This document shows, piece by piece, positions 14,953-18,867 of a stretch of DNA of 18,867 nucleotides; the first letter of the stretch is position 1, and every line of letters starts with the position of its first letter. The translations under genes and the position numbers were made by a program. The notes under the pieces were generated by a model. The model saw only the letters and a program-made list of their open reading frames with translations, was not told the DNA's origin and made no database searches. This DNA comes from Desulfobacteraceae bacterium (GTDB taxonomy: Bacteria > Desulfobacterota > Desulfobacteria > Desulfobacterales > SG8-13), in contig JARFQH010000102.1 of NCBI GenBank assembly GCA_029287875.1, forward strand, positions 1 to 18,867, in the 5' to 3' direction.

Positions 14953-15501
14953 ATGAGATCGTCCAACCGGGTTTTTCGGGTGGTGTTTTTTTGCGGCATT
15001 CTTCTGATCGGTGCCTGTGTAACAATCAACATCTATTTTCCGGCCGAAAAAGTGGAATCAGTGGCCGGTGAAATCGTGGAAGATATTCGTGGACCGCAAC
15101 CGGAGACACCACCGGTGCCCGAAAAAGAGCAGCAAGGATACCACGGGGATCGATCCCTTTTTGCGTTTCTGGTTTCTACCGCCTGGGCCGAGGAGATCAC
15201 AACCGTCTCGAACCCCGCCATCCGGGAGCTTAAAACCCGGATGAAAAACCGTTACCCGCAGCTCAAACCCTGGTTCGCCAGCGGGGTTCTCAAAGAGGGC
15301 GGGGACGGCTATGTGGTCATTGCCCAAACAGACAGCCTGAGCGTGCGGGATAAAGGCACGGTCCGAAACCTGGTGAGCGCCGAAAATAATGACCGCAAGA
15401 GCCTCTATCTGGAAGTGGCCAAGGCACTCAACATCGATGCCGGCCAGGTCGACCGGGTGGCCGGAATCTTTGCCAAAGAGTGGCAGAAGTCTGTGCAATA
15501 G
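14953..15501 (+). CDS. DUF1318 (YdbL) lipoprotein with YnbE-like N-terminus
   Basis: The 182-residue lipoprotein has a signal segment ending in LLIGAC (lipidated C22), then VTINIYFPAEKVESVAGEIV, which resembles the short E. coli lipoprotein YnbE. A Pro/Glu-rich linker follows (about 47-64), then a second hydrophobic patch ending STAWAEE (about 67-81) that looks like a leftover signal-peptide cleavage site, then a DUF1318 domain (about 88-180, with NPAIRELKTRMKNRYPQLKP and VSAENNDRKSLY). This order suggests a YnbE-YdbL fusion. A perfect AAGGAGG lies five bases before the ATG at 14953; an in-frame GTG at 14947 overlaps that site and is rejected. It lies 15 bases after the AsmA-like gene, so the two are co-transcribed. 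Confidence 0.87.
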   Translation: MRSSNRVFRVVFFCGILLIGACVTINIYFPAEKVESVAGEIVEDIRGPQPETPPVPEKEQQGYHGDRSLFAFLVSTAWAEEITTVSNPAIRELKTRMKNRYPQLKPWFASGVLKEGGDGYVVIAQTDSLSVRDKGTVRNLVSAENNDRKSLYLEVAKALNIDAGQVDRVAGIFAKEWQKSVQ

Positions 15502-15517
15502 AGATTGCTAACCCTGA

Positions 15518-15673
15518 GGGTTCACGAAAAAATAAGTTCGCAGTTTTGGGTGTCGAGGCGCCCGGCCGGTAAGGCGCGAAAACTCGGCATATCTGGATAC
15601 TCCGAGTTTTCGCACCAGCAGCCGGACGGGGTGCATCGGCGTCCCAAATGAGACGTTATTTTTGAGTGGGCCC
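15518..15673. repeat. Palindromic repeat element, copy 2 (complete, 156 bases)
   Basis: The ends are 18-base inverted repeats matching at 14 of 18 positions: GGGTTCACGAAAAAATAA (15518-15535), and GGGCCCACTCAAAAATAA read from 15673 down to 15656. Inside, TTTGGG pairs with CCCAAA and CCGG with CCGG, and a perfect 12-bp stem GCGAAAACTCGG (15576-15587) with CCGAGTTTTCGC (15602-15613) closes a loop holding CATATCTGGATAC (15588-15600). T-runs flank the palindrome in both directions (TTATTTTT at the right end on the plus strand, TTATTTTTT at the left end on the minus strand), and it lies between convergent genes. A bidirectional terminator function is therefore plausible. Copy 1 is at 1-134. Confidence 0.85.
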
Positions 15674-16605
15674 TAAGGAACCAGCCAGACGGCGCCTTTC
15701 GAGATTTTGTTCAACACCGTGTTTGTGACACTGCCCGTAAAAAAACTCTTGTTGACACCGCTACGCCCCATCACGACCGTGTCGTAACTCCCGGTTTGAA
15801 CTTCTTTCAGAATGGCTGCACCTATATTGGCAAGACCGGTTACCGTCCTGGTTTGAATACGATCTTCCCCGAGGTCGAATTCATTGAGCTTTTTGAGGGC
15901 GATGGTATAGAAGTTATCGATGCAGGCCTTGTCGCCCTTTCGAATCAAGTCTTCGAGCGTTTCGGCTTGGGTCGCTTCGAAATCGACTTCACAGTAGTCC
16001 TTGAGCTTGGGCCTGACGTGAAGAAATGTCAGGCTGATGCCGACGGCATCGCTTAAGGCAAACGCAAGGTGGTCGATCGCGCGCAGGCTGTATTCGGACC
16101 CGTCGACAGCCACCAGAAACTTGGCCGGGGCAATATCGCCACCGATAATCCAGACCGGAATAATGTTTGAATTCTGAGTGATGTTGGATGAAACGCTTCC
16201 CATGAAAAGTTCCTGCACGCTTGAAATCCCGCGCCGTCCGATGACCAGAGCATCGAATCGGCCGGCTTGCGCATACTCGATGATGTCCTTGCCGATATCG
16301 AGGTTCCGGGGCTTGGTCACGGTCTGAATGCGGGATTCGTCGACTCCTTCTTGGAGCATCAGCAGCCTGAAATTATCGAGCAGCTTCTGGGATTTTATCG
16401 CGTTTCTCTCCATCACCGCTTTCAACTCCCTTTGGGATTTTGCGTTTTTTTTAGCCTCATCAACCAGGAATTGCGACACCATGGGCTGGGCATTGAAGAG
16501 AACGTAGTTTAAGCTTTCCAGACGGGAAGACAGCCGTGTAACGTAGCGTACCGCATTTTTTGAATGCAAGGAATCGTCGACAGCGATCATTATTTTTTTT
16601 ATCAT
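15673..16605 (-). CDS. Tandem-domain universal stress protein
   Basis: The 310-residue cytoplasmic protein has two UspA-type domains. Domain 1 (about 1-150) begins IKKIMIAVDDS and carries the full ATP-binding signature G-x2-G-x9-G-S (GRRGISSVQELFMGS). Domain 2 (about 155-310) begins KFLVAVDGSEYS, and its matching loop is shortened to G-x2-G-x7-G-S (GRSGVNKSFFTGS), so nucleotide binding there may differ. The third of the clustered ATGs (16605) is preferred because AAAAGGA lies about seven bases upstream; the ATG at 16614 would abut that site. The TAG stop overlaps the first base of palindromic repeat copy 2. A general stress or energy-sensing role is expected from the family. Confidence 0.9.
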   Translation of the reverse strand: MIKKIMIAVDDSLHSKNAVRYVTRLSSRLESLNYVLFNAQPMVSQFLVDEAKKNAKSQRELKAVMERNAIKSQKLLDNFRLLMLQEGVDESRIQTVTKPRNLDIGKDIIEYAQAGRFDALVIGRRGISSVQELFMGSVSSNITQNSNIIPVWIIGGDIAPAKFLVAVDGSEYSLRAIDHLAFALSDAVGISLTFLHVRPKLKDYCEVDFEATQAETLEDLIRKGDKACIDNFYTIALKKLNEFDLGEDRIQTRTVTGLANIGAAILKEVQTGSYDTVVMGRSGVNKSFFTGSVTNTVLNKISKGAVWLVP

Positions 16606-16988
16606 GCGCATCATCCTTTTGAGTTGCCTGCATTAATTGATTTCGATCTTAAAAAATTTAAGAAGGAAGATAAGCCGATTTTTGAAAAATTCAACCGCTC
16701 GACAGGTCTTGGTGCAGACTGGAAACGGATTGCCCCCGAGAGGCATAGTGACTGCACTGAAGGCGTTGCGGCTGATTCCGTGAGATCGAGTCAATTTGAA
16801 TCACAGCCAGATCGCAAGAATAGAAATGACATCCGAACGAACGGGAAACCATTTTCTCCAGATCTAAAACCTTTAAGATAAAGTGTTGGGCAAGGCCAGA
16901 GAGAGAAGGCTGTATTGTAATGCGCCGGTGACCGATAACGCAGTCCAAGACCTTTATCTTTAAGCCTTTAGTTTTGAAAGGGTCTTTT
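16606..16988. other. Divergent region between stress protein and small membrane protein
   Basis: This 383-base region has no convincing gene. It holds the stress-protein ribosome site, a weak minus-strand promoter pair, and an AT-rich inverted repeat CTTAAA-AAA-TTTAAG at about 16648-16662. A plus-strand reading frame through 16640-16730 (IDFDLKKFKKEDKPIFEKF) looks protein-like but has no start site and ends without a recognisable domain; it may be a gene remnant. Confidence 0.45.
16667..16694 (-). promoter_or_regulatory. Weak candidate promoter of stress-protein gene
   Basis: On the minus strand TTGAAT (16694-16689) is followed after 16 bases by TATCTT (16672-16667), each matching four of six consensus bases. 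The leader to the preferred ATG would be about 55 bases. Confidence 0.28.
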
Positions 16989-17153
16989 ATGAGCCTGACC
17001 AGCCGCATCCTTCTGGCCGCCGCAATCCTGCTACTGGACCTGGTGTTTTTTTTCCTTCCGCTGACGGCCGTTTTTTTGGCGTACATCATCATTTTCAACC
17101 CGTCGTGGTTCCGAGAATTCATTAACCATCTCGACCCGGCGGAAAAAACTTAG
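16989..17153 (+). CDS. Small two-helix membrane protein (54 residues)
   Basis: Translation from the ATG at 16989 gives 54 residues. Two hydrophobic stretches (about 7-23 and 25-36) are separated by a Pro (FFFLPLTAVFLA), and a polar tail follows (NPSWFREFINHLDPAEKT). AAAGGG lies six bases before the ATG. The amphipathic C-terminal tail, tidy hydrophobic segments and good ribosome site argue for a real gene despite its length. A longer minus-strand frame covering the same bases has no ribosome site or sensible composition. Function unknown; inner-membrane location is predicted. It lies upstream of the GspA paralogue on the same strand but 329 bases away, so co-transcription is uncertain. Confidence 0.72.
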   Translation: MSLTSRILLAAAILLLDLVFFFLPLTAVFLAYIIIFNPSWFREFINHLDPAEKT

Positions 17154-17482
17154 TGCTTCGATTCGCAAATACGATACCACATGGAAGCCACAACTGCGGG
17201 AATACACGTCCACCCCCTTAATTTGAAGACGGGACTGGTTACCCCGGGCTTAGAACCCTTTGGCGGCGAGTTTCAGCCGCCTTTCGCAACCGCTTATCCG
17301 GGCAGAGACGCCCACCTTATTTTCGTATTAAATTTCTGCCGCTTTTTTAGGGGTGCTTGCAAAATCGTTTGAAAAACTTTAGACTGCCGCATTCCGCTGA
17401 AAAGTCTTTTGGACATCCACAGGATACACTCTTTGGTTTCCAAACCATAATTACACCATAACCCATTCAGAACAAGTATCGC
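17154..17482. other. Structured gap before GspA paralogue gene
   Basis: This 329-base region has no supported gene. It contains a perfect GGCGGC/GCCGCC hairpin (17262-17281, eight-base loop), enclosed by GGTT/AACC pairing. A short GGGC-AGAGAC-GCCC hairpin follows near 17298-17311, with ACCTTATTTT after it, which may terminate the small membrane protein transcript. The cluster could be a structured RNA, but I could not match it to a known riboswitch. Confidence 0.45.
17423..17451 (+). promoter_or_regulatory. Candidate promoter with operator-like palindrome
   Basis: CATAAT (17446-17451) matches five of six -10 bases; a weak -35, GATACA (17423-17428), lies 17 bases upstream. Between them and overlapping the -10 box, TGGTTT (17434-17439) and AAACCA (17442-17447) form an inverted repeat around CC. 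A regulator bound there would compete with RNA polymerase. The leader to the ATG at 17483 would be about 25 bases. Confidence 0.4.
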
Positions 17483-18856
17483 ATGTATCGGCAACTATTT
17501 GGTTTTAAGAAAAATCCGTTCAAACAACCCACCGACCATGAACGTCTTTTTTTAGGGCGTCACCATGAGGAAGCCCTCGCCCATCTGACGTATGCCGTCA
17601 TGGAATGTGAAGGCTTCAGTGTGGTTACCGGCGAAAGCGGGGTCGGAAAAACAACGGTCTGCCGGTCATTTTTGGAGCGGCTGGACCAGGAAGTCGTTGC
17701 GGCTTACATCGCGGCCATGACCGGTCTCGGCCCGTTACAGTTGCTGAAAGCGATCAACGCCGAATTCAAGGCCCGCTCTGATGTCGGCACGATAAAGGAC
17801 CTGACGGATGCCCTCAATGCTTTTTTGATCCAAAAAAAGCTGGAAGGCAGGAAAGTGGCCTTGTTTATCGATGACGCCCAGTTGCTCTCGACTGCGGCGC
17901 TGGAACAGGTCCGCCTGTTGTCGAACCTGGAGACGACCCGTGACAAACTGCTGCAGATCGTACTGATCGGCCGTCCGGCGCTTTCCAAGATGCTCGGAGC
18001 ACCGTCTCTGCGGCAGATCGGACAACGGGTTTCGGTCAACTACTTTATCAGCCCCCTTGATTACGAAGAAACGGTCGCCTATATCCAGCACCGCATTTCG
18101 ATATCATCGACAGGACCGCCCGTAAGATTCGACCAGGCGGCCATCCGACCGGTCTATAAATTCACCAAAGGAATTCCACGTAAAATCAACATCGCCTGCG
18201 ACCGCATTCTGACGACGGCTTATAAGTACAGGGAAAGAACTGTTACCAAAAAGACGGTCAAAGACGTCCTGCGGCAATGGCACAAAGGACCGGATCCGGC
18301 CCTGTACTATTTATTCCGGCAAAAATTGCCGGCGATCGCCATCGCGGGAGTCCTGATGCTGGCGGCTGTCGCATCTTCGATGTATTTATTTGGCGGCAAG
18401 AAAACGGAGTCACCGACAGTTGCAATAGGACCTAAAACCGACAGACCCGCCCCCCTCATGCCGTCACAACCGCCCTCCGCACCGGCTCAGGCCGAATCGG
18501 TCGCAACGACAGCCCCCCCGGAGAAAATGCGGCCCGCAGAACCGGCGCAGAAAAAAAGCGTGGCGGCGGTAGACCAACCGGTCCCCCTAAAGCCGTCACA
18601 ACCGCCCTCCGCATCGGCTCAGGCCGAAACGGTCGCAACAACACCCCCGCCAGAAAAGATGCGGCCCGCAGAACCGGCGCAGAAGAAAAGCGAGGTGGCG
18701 GTAGACCTACCCGCCCCCCGCCAGCCGTCACAACCGCCCGCTGCACCGGTTCAGGCCGTAACGGTCGCAACGACAGCCGCCCCGGAGAAGATGCGGGCCG
18801 CTGAACAGGCGCAGAAGAAAAGCGGGGCGGCGGTAGACATTGGCGCACGGCGGTAG
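17483..18856 (+). CDS. GspA/ExeA-like AAA ATPase paralogue with repeat-rich tail
   Basis: The 457-residue protein aligns with the AAA half of the GspA in this window: MYRQLFGFKKNPFK start, Walker A GESGVGKTT (50-58), and GIPRKINIACDR near 230. Walker B is VALFIDDAQ (D130/D131), with Asp where the family usually has the catalytic Glu. A membrane span follows at about 285-305. Instead of the C39-like and peptidoglycan-binding domains, the predicted periplasmic part is three 44-residue Pro/Ala/Lys-rich repeats (320-451) and six last residues. It may be a GspA variant that partners another protein, or a truncated gene; the stop lies 11 bases from the window end, so a downstream frameshifted remainder cannot be excluded. 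The ATG has no clear ribosome site. Confidence 0.85.
   Translation: MYRQLFGFKKNPFKQPTDHERLFLGRHHEEALAHLTYAVMECEGFSVVTGESGVGKTTVCRSFLERLDQEVVAAYIAAMTGLGPLQLLKAINAEFKARSDVGTIKDLTDALNAFLIQKKLEGRKVALFIDDAQLLSTAALEQVRLLSNLETTRDKLLQIVLIGRPALSKMLGAPSLRQIGQRVSVNYFISPLDYEETVAYIQHRISISSTGPPVRFDQAAIRPVYKFTKGIPRKINIACDRILTTAYKYRERTVTKKTVKDVLRQWHKGPDPALYYLFRQKLPAIAIAGVLMLAAVASSMYLFGGKKTESPTVAIGPKTDRPAPLMPSQPPSAPAQAESVATTAPPEKMRPAEPAQKKSVAAVDQPVPLKPSQPPSASAQAETVATTPPPEKMRPAEPAQKKSEVAVDLPAPRQPSQPPAAPVQAVTVATTAAPEKMRAAEQAQKKSGAAVDIGARR
18440..18835 (+). repeat. Three tandem 132-base in-frame repeats
   Basis: Three complete units of 132 bases (18440-18571, 18572-18703, 18704-18835) each encode 44 residues starting with Asp and containing PSQPP, QA-x3-VATT, PEKMR and AQKKS. 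A fourth unit starts with GAC at 18836 but diverges at once and reaches a stop. DNA similarity between units is high, so copy number may vary by recombination. Confidence 0.93.
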
Positions 18857-18867
18857 GGGTGCGAAGC

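Noticed and set aside
16564..16881. Plus-strand frame containing IDFDLKKFKKEDKPIFEKF
   Set aside because: Its start lies inside the stress-protein gene on the other strand and no internal start has a ribosome site. The short protein-like stretch could be a remnant, but no domain can be named.
16691..17122. 143-residue minus-strand frame
   Set aside because: Low-complexity basic composition, no ribosome site, and it overlaps the better supported plus-strand small membrane protein gene.
17220..17330. Minus-strand similarity to a c-di-GMP (GEMM-I) riboswitch
   Set aside because: Some short pieces recall it (GCGAAAG, GGGGTAACC), but the core GACGCAAAGC segment is missing and no minus-strand gene starts just downstream.
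18440..18835. CRISPR-like repeat array
   Set aside because: The units are contiguous, in frame, 132 bases long and lack unique spacers; they are coding tandem repeats.
18456..18848. 130-residue minus-strand frame with Pro/Arg repeats
   Set aside because: It is the mirror of the three tandem repeats in the GspA paralogue and has no independent support.

Overview
The window looks like a stretch of chromosome from a Gram-negative, probably a Desulfobacterota (deltaproteobacterial) lineage. This is inferred from gene content, not from a marker gene: a GspA/GspB pair, a lipoprotein carrying a DUF1318 (YdbL) domain next to a large AsmA-like protein, tandem universal stress protein domains, and moderate-to-high GC with dense signal-peptide and lipoprotein genes. 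No rRNA, tRNA, CRISPR array, transposase or phage module was seen.

Left part (1-8411, all minus strand). Read in the direction of transcription, the genes encode a PAC2-family protein, a short-chain dehydrogenase of DHRS6/BDH2 type, an uncharacterised helical protein, GspA, GspB, a predicted lipoprotein, a DHFR-like reductase, an OsmC-family protein and a Cys-rich YkgJ-like protein. gspA-gspB sits between a near-consensus sigma70 promoter (5646-5674) and an intrinsic terminator (3022-3045), so it is probably its own bicistronic unit. The last gene ends exactly at a palindromic repeat that runs off the left edge of the window.

Middle (8412-11649). A 73-base divergent region separates the PAC2 gene from a LON-substrate-binding-domain protein on the plus strand; both promoters may give leaderless or nearly leaderless messages. 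A 538-base gap with one small Cys-containing ORF follows. Then, on the minus strand, comes a polar amino-acid-type ABC module made of a PheC-like periplasmic binding protein and one permease, with no ATPase gene in view.

Right part (11650-18867). A plus-strand pair encodes a 1095-residue AsmA/YdbH-like membrane-anchored protein and a lipoprotein that seems to fuse a YnbE-like N-terminus to a YdbL (DUF1318) domain. By analogy with E. coli ydbH-ynbE-ydbL this is a candidate inner-to-outer-membrane lipid bridge. It converges on a minus-strand tandem universal stress protein gene, and a second copy of the palindromic repeat lies between them. A 54-residue two-helix membrane protein gene (16989-17153), short enough to be easily missed, follows on the plus strand. 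Last is a GspA paralogue with a changed Walker B motif, whose periplasmic part is three 44-residue Pro/Ala/Lys-rich repeats instead of the usual peptidoglycan-binding module.

The most unusual items are the palindromic repeat family (fixed 18-base ends, fixed loop core, stems that differ between copies but stay paired, stop codons overlapping its end), the YnbE-YdbL-type fusion, and the domain-swapped GspA paralogue.
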